A DNA stretch of 64,000 bases from Scytolyngbya sp. HA4215-MV1 (GTDB taxonomy: Bacteria; Cyanobacteriota; Cyanobacteriia; Leptolyngbyales; Leptolyngbyaceae): the NCBI GenBank assembly GCA_019359045.1, contig JAHHIA010000003.1, positions 434,001 through 498,000 on the forward strand. The letters are read 5' to 3'. A model generated the notes under the pieces. The model had not been told where the DNA came from and ran no database searches. It saw only the letters and a program-made list of their open reading frames with translations. Made by a program: the position numbers and the translations under genes. Below are positions 47,431 to 56,947 of the stretch, piece by piece; positions within the stretch are counted from its first letter, which is position 1; every line of letters starts with the position of its first letter.

Positions 47431-47525
47431 GGAAGTCGGTGTCAGGTGTTAGGTGTCGGAAACGAGAGGATATTCTTTGTTCCTATGCTCTGCTTGGGAA
47501 CGCCCTGCGGAGCCTCTGCCTCCAG
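47431..47525. repeat. Intra-operon repeats (STRR and GTTCC palindrome)
   Basis: AAGTCGGTGTCAGGTGTTAG (47436-47455) is a heptamer repeat. GTTCCTATGCTCTGCTTGGG starting at 47479 forms a hairpin (TTCC...GGAA) followed by GGAGCCTCTGCCTCC. The second element recurs at 48728-48773. Both fill the gap between two Nit1C genes. Confidence 0.6.
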
Positions 47526-47578
47526 CCTTTGGCAATTTCCTCGCTAAAGTATGAGAACAAGAGAGAATTCAAAATTCT

Positions 47579-48667
47579 CTACCCTTCAAATGTAGAAAGA
47601 GCAGAACAGGCACCGCATTTGGCGCAACCGGCTTTGATATCTTGGGAAGACATGCCCGATCGTTGGAGCAAAGCACCGACTTGTTGGTAGAGGCTGAACA
47701 TGAACGCACTATTGGGCGTGGGATGGTTTGCCAACGGTGTTCCGCTGATAGGAACAAAGGGAACCACAAAGGGATAAACACCCATTTGAATTAATCGATC
47801 GCACGTCTCTACTAACGTAGATAGATCATCGCCTAAACCTGCTAAAAGATAAGTGCTAACCTGTCCCCAACCAAAAACTTTGACCGCCGCAACAAATGCC
47901 TCGAAATAGTATTCAACGGGCACTATGGCTTTCCCTGGCATGATTTTTGCTCGTACATCAGGATTCACAGCTTCTAGATGCATTCCCAAGCTATCCACTC
48001 CAGCAGTCTGGAGGCGATCGAACCAGGCAAAATCGTCAGGTGGCTCGCACTGCGCCTGAATCGGCAAATTGACGCTGTCTTTAATCGCTTGAGCACATTC
48101 AGTCAAATAGGCAGCCCCACGATCGTGGGTATTCGGCGTCCCCGTCGTCATTACCATATGCTTGACCCCATCTAATCGCACTGCTGCTTCTGCCACTTCT
48201 GCCAATTGTGTCGGGGTTTTACGGGCGATCGTCCGTCCTGCGGCTAGCGATTCACCAATGGCGCAAAACTGGCAAGCCGTTGCGGTATCGGCATAGCGCA
48301 TACAAGTTTGTAAAATTGTAGTAGCAAGTACATCCTGACTATGTAAGAGGGCAATTTTCCAGTAGGGAATGCCGTCAGATGTCTGCAAACTGTAGAACTT
48401 GGGCTGTTGAGGAAATACAATCGGTGCGACAGTTTCTGCTCCCAGTTGGAGTCGTGCTTGTTCAGTGGTGGGATCGAGGATAAGGGTATAGGGCGATCGG
48501 GCAGCAGCTCCTGTGTAAATCGGCACCATGACTGTTGTTCCGTCCACTGTCACAGCCTTATGATCCGAAGGTCCCGCGCCGCCTTTTCGTCCGGCAACGC
48601 CAACACCCGGTTCAATCAATTGCAAGCCATGTGTTTGCAAATCAGTGAGTAATTGTTGCTTATTCAT
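47579..48667 (-). CDS. MSMEG_0568 family radical SAM protein
   Basis: 362 residues from the ATG at 48667 (MNKQQLLTDLQTHG); the frame is open further upstream to 48787 without family character. The iron-sulfur cysteines are in CMRYADTATACQFC (C-x9-C-x2-C), an unusual spacing known for this group, with VMTTGTPNTHDRG and CEPPDDF following. The C-terminal CAKCGAC is a possible second cluster site. It is a Nit1C component of unknown reaction, perhaps cofactor or ligand maturation. Confidence 0.9.
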   Translation of the reverse strand: MNKQQLLTDLQTHGLQLIEPGVGVAGRKGGAGPSDHKAVTVDGTTVMVPIYTGAAARSPYTLILDPTTEQARLQLGAETVAPIVFPQQPKFYSLQTSDGIPYWKIALLHSQDVLATTILQTCMRYADTATACQFCAIGESLAAGRTIARKTPTQLAEVAEAAVRLDGVKHMVMTTGTPNTHDRGAAYLTECAQAIKDSVNLPIQAQCEPPDDFAWFDRLQTAGVDSLGMHLEAVNPDVRAKIMPGKAIVPVEYYFEAFVAAVKVFGWGQVSTYLLAGLGDDLSTLVETCDRLIQMGVYPFVVPFVPISGTPLANHPTPNSAFMFSLYQQVGALLQRSGMSSQDIKAGCAKCGACSALSTFEG

Positions 48668-48727
48668 GAGAAAAGGTAAAGGATGGGGAAAAAGCGCCAG
48701 AGACCAGTTATTATTTGAATTCTTCTC

Positions 48728-48773
48728 GTTCCCATGCTCTGCTTGGGAATGCTGCTTGGAGGCTCGCCTCCAG
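48728..48773. repeat. GTTCCCATGCTCTGCTTGGG palindromic repeat
   Basis: TTCCCA...TGGGAA and GGAGGC-TC-GCCTCC hairpins follow each other, as in the copy at 47479-47525. It lies between the radical SAM and nitrilase genes and may act in mRNA processing within the operon. Confidence 0.6.
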
Positions 48774-48850
48774 TTGCCTGACCACAAGATAAAAGCTGAA
48801 CACAGTCAGCCAAGCAAAACTCGTTCGATGATCGAACGAACCTCTTATTA

Positions 48851-49870
48851 CTAATCGAGCGTCGAGTATTCTGGTTCAGGCACAGACAACAGAGCCTCTG
48901 GTACACCTGACGCCCCCTCTCTGACACCTGACGCCGACTCCTGTACCACCATCGACCATTCCTTCGCATTCAGTTGCAGCTTGAGCAAGTCAGGTCGAGC
49001 ATAATGACCAACGCAATCCATCATGCGTTTGCGTTTGGTGATGAGTGAGAAATCGAGATCGGCGATCGCCATCCCCTCACCTTCCGTAATGGGGGGACAG
49101 AGATGATTGCCTTCGGGTCCAATAATGGCAGTATTGCATCCGCCACTCAGCAACCGTTGCAGCTTCTCATCCGGAGTAATTTGTGCCACCTGCTCTGGCG
49201 AGAGCCAACCTGTAGCATTCACCACAAAACAACCGGACTCCAGTGCATGATGGCGAATGGTGACCTCAATCTGATCCGTAAAAATTTGTCCTACCAAAGA
49301 ACCAGGAAACTGGGCACAGTGGATTTGCTCATGCTGCGCCATCAACGCAAACCGCGCCAGTGGATTGTAATGTTCCCAACACGCCAGTGCTCCAACCCTG
49401 CCCACTGCCGTATCCAGAACCTTTAATCCGGCACCATCTCCCTGTCCCCAAACCATCCGCTCATGATAGGTCGGTGTAATCTTACGCCGCTTCAGCAACA
49501 ACGTACCGTCCGCATCGAAAATAAGTTGAGTGTTATAAAGCGATCCATTATCTCGCTCATTGACCCCTAAGACCACCACAATACTGTAGGAACGTGCTGC
49601 CCGACTCACGGCATCTGTGACCAAGCCTGGTACTGTCACCGCTTCCTCATAAAGCCGCATGTGCTCTTTGCCCATCAACACAGGCGGTTGAATAAATGAG
49701 AAATAAGGATAGTAGGGAATGAAGGTTTCTGGAAAGACGACCAATTGAGCACCCTCTTTTGCTGCACTAGCGATCGCCTGTAACACCTTTTCCGTTGTCC
49801 CATCTCGGCTAAACAGAACCGGACTGAGCTGAACGGCAACCGCACGAATAGTTGTTTGTAAATTGTTCAT
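48851..49870 (-). CDS. Nit1 nitrilase (Sll0784 family)
   Basis: 339 residues of the carbon-nitrogen hydrolase superfamily, branch 1. The Glu-Lys-Cys triad is visible: [34 protein letters not shown] and [15 protein letters not shown]. Nit1C nitrilases are linked to growth on cyanide as nitrogen source in several bacteria; the true substrate is debated. The last ~25 residues ([18 protein letters not shown]) come from a 21-bp direct repeat in the DNA and are probably dispensable. It starts directly after a heptamer repeat array. Confidence 0.93.
   Translation of the reverse strand: MNNLQTTIRAVAVQLSPVLFSRDGTTEKVLQAIASAAKEGAQLVVFPETFIPYYPYFSFIQPPVLMGKEHMRLYEEAVTVPGLVTDAVSRAARSYSIVVVLGVNERDNGSLYNTQLIFDADGTLLLKRRKITPTYHERMVWGQGDGAGLKVLDTAVGRVGALACWEHYNPLARFALMAQHEQIHCAQFPGSLVGQIFTDQIEVTIRHHALESGCFVVNATGWLSPEQVAQITPDEKLQRLLSGGCNTAIIGPEGNHLCPPITEGEGMAIADLDFSLITKRKRMMDCVGHYARPDLLKLQLNAKEWSMVVQESASGVREGASGVPEALLSVPEPEYSTLD
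48904..48935. repeat. 21-bp direct repeat in the nitrilase 3' end
   Basis: CACCTGACGCC occurs at 48904-48914 and 48925-48935, giving two ASGV(R/P)E heptapeptides at the C-terminus of the nitrilase. Confidence 0.6.
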
Positions 49871-49920
49871 GGCAGGTGGTAGGTGGTAGGTAGTAGGTGA
49901 CGGGTGGTAGGTGGTAGGGA
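49871..49920. repeat. Heptamer short tandem repeat array (GGTGGTA type)
   Basis: Immediately upstream of the nitrilase ATG the plus strand reads GGCAGGTGGTAGGTGGTAGG and continues in the same style to 49920 (about seven GGTGGTA/GGTAGTA units). No Shine-Dalgarno sequence is visible within it on the coding strand, so nitrilase translation may depend on coupling or on an unusual initiation region. Confidence 0.6.
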
Positions 49921-49965
49921 TTGAGCCACTCCTTACCTGTCCTACCCCTATCCTTCGATGCCTGA

Positions 49966-50448
49966 TTACAACGTCCAGGTATCCAAAATGAAGGCTCCAT
50001 CCTTGCGGTGTAGTAGAACTAAATCCAATACATCTAATGGATTAATGGGACGAATGCCGGGAATGAGTGAAGGTTCACCATGACCATAGAGGGCTTGCAG
50101 TGCAAAACGACAGGCATAGACCTTGCCTCCCTCAGACATAAATTTACTGAGCTGATCATTAAAGTTTTGATGCCCCGGAAAAGCGGCATCGCCTAGCTTG
50201 GGGAATCCGCGTTGCACACCCAATGTCACGCCAGGACCATAGAGCAAAATGGAAGTTTCAAATCCCTTACGCTGTAAGCGCAGAGCTTGCAGCATATTGA
50301 CCAAACCGATCGACCCTTCAAATGCAACAGTATGGAATGTTACTAATGCTTTTTCACCGGGTTCTGCCTTTACATCTTCAAAGACTTTCTCTTCATAATC
50401 TACAAAGAAATCACCCGTTTGATGTGCAGGTGCAGTGACTTGTGGCAT
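49966..50448 (-). CDS. MSMEG_0572 / Sll0783 family nitrogen-starvation response protein
   Basis: 160 residues, [23 protein letters not shown]. The core [36 protein letters not shown] resembles a DsrE-like fold. In Synechocystis sll0783 is strongly induced by nitrogen starvation through NtcA, and its loss reduces polyhydroxybutyrate. It heads the Nit1C operon here. I looked upstream for the NtcA consensus GTA-N8-TAC and did not find a clean one. Confidence 0.92.
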   Translation of the reverse strand: MPQVTAPAHQTGDFFVDYEEKVFEDVKAEPGEKALVTFHTVAFEGSIGLVNMLQALRLQRKGFETSILLYGPGVTLGVQRGFPKLGDAAFPGHQNFNDQLSKFMSEGGKVYACRFALQALYGHGEPSLIPGIRPINPLDVLDLVLLHRKDGAFILDTWTL

Positions 50449-51019
50449 GGATTTTCTCCTCGAGTTTCTCTAAGAATGGAAATACGAATTCAAACCAAGT
50501 GGTCAAATGAATCGAGAATCGACTGAACACACGACTGAACGAACAGAAAATGGAGTCTCTATCTAAGCGATCGCTTTTTCCTTAAACAGATAGCGATTGT
50601 GACTGAAAGTAGAACAAGGAGGTTAAACTCCTGCTTGATTCCAGATCTTGAAATGCCAAAACAATCATGGCAATGGCAATACAACTCAAAAGCAAGGACT
50701 GCAAATCAACCTGGAATGCTTCGTCATTCGATTCATTTGGCTAGATTTGCAATGGACTTAACATCGACCCAAAAGATGGCTGTGATATAAATCGGCAACC
50801 GTGCAGTCTAGACGGAATACGAAATCTAAAATCGGCAATCCACAATTCAGAATTGCATCAGTCCGTGCTGCAAGATTACGGTTCGTCAATTAAGGATTTT
50901 GTATCTATCACTACGAAAGACCAAAGCCTAACAGTAAGTTCAGGAAAAGCGATTGCATCCGGTTAAAGAATGAGTCTAACTCGTCAGACACCTATCGAAA
51001 TCGATAGGCGCAATGAAAA
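50449..51019. other. Intergenic region upstream of the Nit1C operon
   Basis: It contains the operon promoter region, a weak inverted repeat CTATCT/AGATAG (50559-50564, 50588-50593) around a HIP1 site, a TTCAGTCG direct repeat, and a hairpin around 50616-50635 (AGGAGGTTAAACTCCT). The small open frame at 50599-50790 lacks family character. Confidence 0.4.
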
Positions 51020-52303
51020 CTATGACCCCAACAAAAACTCATTCACTACACTCCAATCGCTGGCATAAGCAACTTTCTTGCGTGACACGATCGTATCAGC
51101 GAGATAAATCGCATCCCGTGCAATGCCCGAAAATCTGCCTGATCCCCAGGTATAAAGCCAGGGTAATCCCAAAAAGTAGAATCCCCATATACTGGTGACT
51201 CCCCGATCGTGCCCTGGATAGCCCTTGCCATCAAACACAGGTACCTCAATCCAACGAAAGTCCGATTGATATCCTGTACACCAAATCACAGCACCAATAT
51301 TCGCGGCTTCGTAATCCAGCTTTAGTATCTCTTCCTGCGGCTGCCAGACGGGTTGATAGGGAGCATCGATCGGTGCCTCAATCTCGTGTTTCTCAATGAA
51401 CTGATCGATCGTCTTTTTGATACTTTCTGCGACCGCATCTGCTTGATCCAGGTTTTGCTGCAAGTCTTGATAAAATTCCAGCTTGGTGCCGCTAATCGTC
51501 TTTAGCCTGCCATGCAATTGCATCCCTTCTAAGGCAAATTGACGCAAATCGATCTCTCTGCCACCACTGCGTCCGGTGACATAGTGGTTCGCTTTGGTAC
51601 GTACTTTTTCTTTCTGAGGATGTTGGTCGATCGACAAATTGTAGTACCCCATCTGATCCAGCCAATCCACTACATCTTTGCCGCGATAACGACGGGGCGA
51701 TCGTGGCGCCCCTCCCACACATAGATGTACAGTTTTTCCAGCCAGATGCAAATCCTCGGCAATTTGACATCCCGATTGTCCCGTCCCTACAACTAGCACA
51801 CTTTTATTGGGTAAAGACTGTGGATTTCGGTACTCAGAAGAATGCAACTGCAAAATATATTCGGGCAGTCGCTCCGCGTGCTTAGGGATCTTGGGCAGAT
51901 GATAACTACCTGCTGCAATCACCACCTGATCAGCGGTGAAGTTTCCGATCGTTGTCGTGAGTTCAAAGTTGCCTTGATCGTTGGGTTTGTTAATCTTGAG
52001 AACCTCTACACCCTCTTGAATCGGTGGATCGAACGATTGGGCATAATCTTCGATATATCGAACAATTTCATCCTTTTGCATAAACCCCTGTGGATCATTA
52101 CCCGAATAGGCATATCCAGGGAGTTGACACTGCCAGTTTGGAGTCACTAAGCAAAAAGTATCCCATCGCTTAGAGCGCCACGAATAACCAATCTTATTTT
52201 TCTCGAAAATAATGTGGTCAACCCCTCTTTCCTTTAAGCAATAGCTTATGGATAGACCCGACTGACCACCCCCTACAATGACAACCGAATAGTGCGTTTT
52301 CAT
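51020..52303 (-). CDS. MSMEG_0569 family flavin-dependent oxidoreductase (Nit1C)
   Basis: 427 residues. It has the FAD motif VVIVGGGQSGLSISYCLKERG at the N-terminus, the monooxygenase-type WRSKRWDTFCLVTPNW, the second Rossmann motif VLVVGTGQSGCQIAEDL (NADPH) and VIWCTGYQSDFRWIEVPVFD. This is the FMO/Baeyer-Villiger-like architecture. It is usual in extended Nit1C clusters and is co-oriented with the rest, though ~570 bp upstream of the first core gene, so it probably has its own promoter. The substrate is unknown. Confidence 0.92.
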   Translation of the reverse strand: MKTHYSVVIVGGGQSGLSISYCLKERGVDHIIFEKNKIGYSWRSKRWDTFCLVTPNWQCQLPGYAYSGNDPQGFMQKDEIVRYIEDYAQSFDPPIQEGVEVLKINKPNDQGNFELTTTIGNFTADQVVIAAGSYHLPKIPKHAERLPEYILQLHSSEYRNPQSLPNKSVLVVGTGQSGCQIAEDLHLAGKTVHLCVGGAPRSPRRYRGKDVVDWLDQMGYYNLSIDQHPQKEKVRTKANHYVTGRSGGREIDLRQFALEGMQLHGRLKTISGTKLEFYQDLQQNLDQADAVAESIKKTIDQFIEKHEIEAPIDAPYQPVWQPQEEILKLDYEAANIGAVIWCTGYQSDFRWIEVPVFDGKGYPGHDRGVTSIWGFYFLGLPWLYTWGSGRFSGIARDAIYLADTIVSRKKVAYASDWSVVNEFLLGS

Positions 52304-52553
52304 TGGCTCACTTCTTGCTGAAAGGCTCGAATGTGTTGCCAGATTAAGCGCTGTTTAAGCAGAGGTTTTGTATCTCCGATTACGAAAGCCGCAAGTCTAG
52401 CGATAGTGTCAGGCGATGAAAATAGACACTCGCTAACTTTCCAAAACCTCGTCTACTCCCCAGCGAAATCGACAGGTTTGGATCTCTCTTTTACATTTTT
52501 AGAAGGGGCAAAGCAACAGGAATCCATGCCAGCCAATTAAACAAATAAATGAA

Positions 52554-52581
52554 ATGAGCATCGCCGATCGGCGATGCTCAT
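52554..52581 (-). terminator. Intrinsic terminator of the cupin operon
   Basis: A perfect 28-bp palindrome (ATGAGCATCGCCGA and complement) is followed on the minus strand by TTTCATTTATTTG. It lies 22 bp after the cupin stop. Confidence 0.8.
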
Positions 52582-52603
52582 CTTGTGGTTCGCCAATTTC
52601 TTT

Positions 52604-52882
52604 CTAGCCAAATCGATAGTGTTTCCTCACATCCTTTAAGATCTTCCATGAGCAAGACATGCCTGCTGGAAAAGTGACTAAATCTCCTTTCCCCATCGGC
52701 ACGGGTGACCCCTCCTTGGGCGTTACCAACACTTCTCCTTCCAGAAAATAGCAAATTTCTTGTTCATCATACGTCCAGGGAAATTCTGAGACTTCTTTTG
52801 TCCAAATGTCCCAACTTGGGACGCCCAAGGTACTCAAACTTTCCTGACTGGGTTGGTGCTCAACTACAATTTCCATGATCAT
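52604..52882 (-). CDS. Small cupin-domain protein (DUF861-like)
   Basis: About 92 residues. Of three close ATGs, 52882 lies 7 nt after GGAGG (52890-52894); the one at 52888 is too close. The single cupin barrel shows WDIWTKEVSEFPWTYDEQEICYFLEGEVLVTP and GDLVTFPAGMSCSWKI, as in the (S)-ureidoglycine aminohydrolase-like cupins. Metal-ligand His residues are mostly absent, so binding is uncertain. It lies 30 bp after the dehydrogenase gene, in one operon. Confidence 0.88.
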   Translation of the reverse strand: MIMEIVVEHQPSQESLSTLGVPSWDIWTKEVSEFPWTYDEQEICYFLEGEVLVTPKEGSPVPMGKGDLVTFPAGMSCSWKILKDVRKHYRFG

Positions 52883-52912
52883 CGCCATTCCTCCAAGTGT
52901 TTCGTTCGCCCA

Positions 52913-53782
52913 TTACGCTTCTGGATTCACCGCGGCATACAGCGATGAATAATCTGCGTCTGCCAAAGATAATGAGATCGTCCGCTCTAAAATGGTGGCC
53001 ACTCCTTCAACCCCATCAGTGTCTAAGCCAGTTTGCTCAGCTGCATTGAGAAACAACCGCATATCTTTGAGCAAATGCTTGGTAGGAAAATTGGGATGGT
53101 CAAAATTGCGATCGACCATCCGTTGCAGCTTTTTATCAAAGGTCGGCGCATACAAAGCGCTCCCCCGCAAAATCTTCATAAATAGCTCAACCTCTATGCC
53201 CTGGCGGATCACAAAGCCCAGACTCGACGCAAAGGCGCTCGTCAATGAACCAATGAGCTGGTTCAACGCCAACTTCAACGCTGCTGCTGCCCCTACAGAA
53301 CCCACCCACATCGGATCAGCGCCAAAATGTTGCAATAATCCTCGCCATGCCTCAAACTGTTCTGGCGAACTACCTACCATTACAATCAACTTTCCGGCTT
53401 CAGCTTCAGAAATACTTCCCAAAACAGGGGCTTCCAAATACTCTGCTCCTGCGGCATTTACTTCGGTCGCGATCGCCTGACTTTCCATCGGAGCGATCGT
53501 CCCCATCTGAATGATTGTCTTACCCGCTAGTTCTCGCTGCGCTTCTGGCGAAAGTAAGACTTCACGAATCGCTGCCGCATTCGTTACCATGAGAATAATG
53601 CACTGACAAGCCCGAATTAGTTCACTGACCGAAGGTGCAGTCGCAATTCCAGCCGCTTTTAGCGATGCCAGCTTCTCAGTTGTTCGGTTATAAACGATTG
53701 GCGCAATCCCTGCATTCAGCAACCGTTGTGCCATCGGTAGCCCCATCAACCCTGTACCAATTAAACCAACTTCCACAGGCAC
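52913..53782 (-). CDS. NAD(P)-dependent 3-hydroxyisobutyrate dehydrogenase-like protein
   Basis: 289 residues of the beta-hydroxyacid dehydrogenase family. The Rossmann motif GLIGTGLMGLPMAQRL is at the start, the substrate segment EYLEAPVLGSISEAEAGKL around residue 120, and the catalytic Lys in GAAAALKLALNQLIGS. Family members reduce succinic or glyoxylic semialdehyde or oxidise 3-hydroxyacids. It is followed by the cupin gene. Confidence 0.92.
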   Translation of the reverse strand: MPVEVGLIGTGLMGLPMAQRLLNAGIAPIVYNRTTEKLASLKAAGIATAPSVSELIRACQCIILMVTNAAAIREVLLSPEAQRELAGKTIIQMGTIAPMESQAIATEVNAAGAEYLEAPVLGSISEAEAGKLIVMVGSSPEQFEAWRGLLQHFGADPMWVGSVGAAAALKLALNQLIGSLTSAFASSLGFVIRQGIEVELFMKILRGSALYAPTFDKKLQRMVDRNFDHPNFPTKHLLKDMRLFLNAAEQTGLDTDGVEGVATILERTISLSLADADYSSLYAAVNPEA

Positions 53783-53854
53783 CTCTTTCCAACAACATCC
53801 CTTTCATCTTATCGAGGAGGTTGATGGAGCGTGGCTGACTCACTTGCTTCATTC

Positions 53855-54898
53855 CTACTGAATTGCCCTTAAAACTAAATCAATCAGTTCAACCAACTGA
53901 TCCTTACTAAAGGTATTGAGCAAAACTTTTGAAGCTGCTCTCGTCTCTAAAGGAAGAGAGACCTGTTGCACTTTTGTATTAGTCCCTTCTTGCACAAAAG
54001 GTTGCGAGGGAGCAGCCACCGCTACAGGCACAGTTTTGACCAGCTTTTGTAAGGCTGAGCTAACGGCAATTTCTGCGCCTCGGCTGCTCAACAGCAGATC
54101 AGATGCCTGCTTCAAATCTTTAATGACAATAGGCGCAAGCACCGAATAAGGATTATTAGAATTTGAGATTGCACTTTTGATCGTCTCAACTAACGCCTGC
54201 CAACTTTTGCCGTTCCCCCCCAACTGCATTAAGCGATCGCACAAAGCCAATAACTGCTGCCGTCCAGATGAGGAATCTCTCTGCTTAAACAATTGCAGCA
54301 TTTGCTTCAACACTGTCATCAAATGGACAGACGAAGGTAACTCCGTCGAAACCGATGACTGGTTGGAACCCTGCATGACGGAAATCGCTGTTTTAGCAGG
54401 AGTTTTGACTGCGGGTTCTCCACCTCGCAACAATACTGCAAGATACTCTTCTAGCTGGGCAAACGTTGGTTCAGCAGCTTTCACCGCTTGTGCAGCTTCT
54501 TTTTCTTGAAACCCATAAGGACTTTGCAACTTGTCCAGCAAATCCTTTAGCGTGTCAAAGCCTTGCAAAAAAAGGGTTTCCAGTTTTTGGTCGATCGCCA
54601 CCGGGTGCTCCTTTAAAATTTTGAAGCAATCCTCCAGATAATGGGCTGTTTTTTGAATACTTTCAAAACCAAGCATGGCAGCGCCTCCCTTAATGGAATG
54701 AGCTGCCCGAAATAGTTCATTCACACTTTCCAAATCTGCCATCGTCGATTGCAGATTTAGTAAGCCGTACTCAATCGTATCGAGATGCTCTTTAGCTTCC
54801 TCGATAAAGTATCCCAAAATCTGTTGCTGCCGAGTTCCCTGCACGATCGTATTCCTCAAACTGAGATTTTGTGCTGAGCTACAGAGATGACATCTCAC
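53855..54898 (-). CDS. Hpt-domain phosphotransfer protein
   Basis: 347 residues. Residues ~25-130 form a CheA-P1-type Hpt domain (FIEEAKEHLDTIEYGLLNL) with the phospho-His in RAAHSIKGGAAMLGF (~67). The remainder is helical and Ala/Gln-rich (coiled segments, LLALCDRLMQLGG) with no kinase domain. It is probably a phosphorelay intermediate; the large hybrid kinase at 8.6 kb lacks an obvious Hpt domain, but a link is only speculation. The start codon at 54898 is uncertain. Confidence 0.82.
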   Translation of the reverse strand: MRCHLCSSAQNLSLRNTIVQGTRQQQILGYFIEEAKEHLDTIEYGLLNLQSTMADLESVNELFRAAHSIKGGAAMLGFESIQKTAHYLEDCFKILKEHPVAIDQKLETLFLQGFDTLKDLLDKLQSPYGFQEKEAAQAVKAAEPTFAQLEEYLAVLLRGGEPAVKTPAKTAISVMQGSNQSSVSTELPSSVHLMTVLKQMLQLFKQRDSSSGRQQLLALCDRLMQLGGNGKSWQALVETIKSAISNSNNPYSVLAPIVIKDLKQASDLLLSSRGAEIAVSSALQKLVKTVPVAVAAPSQPFVQEGTNTKVQQVSLPLETRAASKVLLNTFSKDQLVELIDLVLRAIQ

Positions 54899-55963
54899 TG
54901 CCCTGAAGTTAGTATTCCCAACTCATCCTGACTTTCTCCTACCCGGCTAATCTGCACAGGGCATTTTAAAATGGCGTCCAGACAAGAAGTACAGAGCACA
55001 GAAAGTGTGCACCACAGTTTCTCTGCTCTGGCTGAAACAGAGTGTGCTCCCTTCGATTAAGCAATGCAAAAAATGATAACGTTGGTATTCCTTCATCGCA
55101 AGACCAGAACTGGTGCCCCTAGCATGAATAAATTTTCAATGGTTGCAGCCCAGTTCCTTGGTGAAAGACGCGATGGAGGAAACAAATTGCGATACTATGC
55201 AACCCCGTATATTTCCTGATGACACTCAAAGAAAAAACCAACTATTCTACACTTCTCAAGCCCTTACCAGCCGAATCTTGCTGAGCTATGTTCAGCCAGC
55301 TATTATACACCTCTATCCCCCGCTTCTTCCAAATTTTTTGAATTAGTCATCGCAATTTACATCCTTGGCTGGCATAAAAAGCATCAATACCCTCGTGATA
55401 AGTAGGTCGCTAATTAATTGGAAGAAAGGGGGTTGGGAGCGCAGCCCCCAGGCAAGGAGTTTTATCCCCCCAAAAAAACATCTTCAATTTTATTTAGCCC
55501 AGCTACTTAGGGATCTTGAATTGATTAAGATCAGCGAGAGTGCTTCCCAAAATCAACTTTTCTTCCTATTGCCTACCGCCTACCTAGGTAGTCTGAAAAA
55601 TTAGGATGACTGCTCGTCCCTTTACTGATTAATCTGCCCTTATTTCAAGCCGATTTGACCACACCTTTCCTATTCTCCTTGAGTTATTCTTGCTTGGCAA
55701 AAATTTTGTTTCCTCAGGCTCAATACGGGTATTTTATAGGCTAAGCCTCTGCTTCTCTGCCAAAATCTCCGTAAAAAACCTGATTCTTGTCTTAAAAGGA
55801 TTCAACATACTGAAATCAAATACAAGTATTGTTAGCGGAGCTCTGTGAACAGCCTCCTGCTTGACTGCACAGGTCTTTCTAGTTTTTTGAGTGTCTGGAA
55901 AAAAAACTGCTTGTCCGCCTATCCTGACACTACTCGCAACATATCGCTTAAGGTCTTTTCCAA
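54899..55963. other. Long intergenic region with a GC hairpin
   Basis: About 1.06 kb between divergent signalling genes. Open frames at 55143-55346 and 55365-55604 have no coding character. A GGGGG-TTGGGAGCGCAG-CCCCC hairpin sits at 55428-55449, similar in style to that at 41069-41086. A small RNA is possible but there is no specific evidence. Confidence 0.4.
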
Positions 55964-56947
55964 GTGAACCGCCAAGATTCAGAACAGCCTAGAATTCTTG
56001 TTGTTGACGACCATCCCTCTAGTCGTATGACAGCAGTCGCACTCCTCTCGGTTGAAGGTTATGATGTAGTCGAAGCGGAGAGTGGTCCAGTTGCACTCGA
56101 TTGCGTAATAGAAGCCAACCCTGACCTCATTCTTTTAGATGTCATGATGCCAGGAATGGATGGTTTTGAGGTGTGTTGCCGACTGAAGCAGGATGAGCAA
56201 ACCAGACTGATTCCGATTATCTTTGTCACCGCATTGGACGATCGTCGAGGACGCTTAAAAGGCATTGAAGTAGGGGGCGATGATTTTTTGACCAAGCCCT
56301 TTGATCAGCTTGAGCTTTCAGCCAGGGTCAAATCTCTAGTTCGTCAGAAGCGTCTGAATGAAGATTTGGATCATGCTGAACAAGTTTTGTTTTCGATTGC
56401 TCGAACGGTTGAAAGCCGTGATCCCAATACTGGCGATCATTGTGAGCGGCTCTCTAAACAGGGCAAAGCATTTGGTAATTTTTTGGGACTCTCTCGAACC
56501 GAAATTCGTGACCTAATGTGGGGGGGATATCTGCATGATATTGGAAAGGTTGGTATCCCTGATGCTGTGTTGCTCAAGCCAGGAAAGTTTACTCCCGAAG
56601 AATGGGAAATTATGCAGCGACATGTTCAGATTGGCGAAAAAATTTGCCAACCTCTACGCACCATGCGAGGAGTTGTCCCCATTATCCGGCATCACCATGA
56701 AAGATGGGACGGCTCTGGGTATCCTGACTGCTTAGTCGGTAATGCAATTCCTTATCTAGCTCAGGTTTTTCAAGTCATTGATATTTACGATGCGCTGACT
56801 AACGAGCGTCCCTACAAACGAGCCTTTACTCCTAGAGAAGCTATGGAGATTATTGAGGAGGAGACTCAGAAAGGCTGGCGCAATCCCAAGTTGGTCGAGC
56901 AGTTCAAGCAATTTATTCAAATCAATGCGCAGAATGAAGCAGCTTAA
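55964..56947 (+). CDS. Response regulator with HD-GYP domain (c-di-GMP phosphodiesterase)
   Basis: 327 residues from a GTG. The receiver domain (ILVVDDHPSSR, phospho-Asp in LILLDVMMPGMDG, Lys in LTKPFD) is joined by a short coiled linker to an HD-GYP domain. Metal ligands are present in HCERLS, LHDIGKVGIPD and HHHERWDGSGYP, so the c-di-GMP hydrolase activity is probably intact. It ends tail to tail with the DCC gene: the two stop codons overlap by 2 bp (the two CDS by 4 bp). Confidence 0.95.
   Translation: MNRQDSEQPRILVVDDHPSSRMTAVALLSVEGYDVVEAESGPVALDCVIEANPDLILLDVMMPGMDGFEVCCRLKQDEQTRLIPIIFVTALDDRRGRLKGIEVGGDDFLTKPFDQLELSARVKSLVRQKRLNEDLDHAEQVLFSIARTVESRDPNTGDHCERLSKQGKAFGNFLGLSRTEIRDLMWGGYLHDIGKVGIPDAVLLKPGKFTPEEWEIMQRHVQIGEKICQPLRTMRGVVPIIRHHHERWDGSGYPDCLVGNAIPYLAQVFQVIDIYDALTNERPYKRAFTPREAMEIIEEETQKGWRNPKLVEQFKQFIQINAQNEAA

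Noticed and set aside
50449-50600. NtcA binding site before the Nit1C operon
   Set aside because: Regulation by NtcA is known for the Synechocystis homologue, but no clean GTA-N8-TAC was found here by eye.
55143-55604. Two small open frames in the 1-kb gap before the HD-GYP gene
   Set aside because: Composition and residue pattern look non-coding, and one crosses a GC hairpin.
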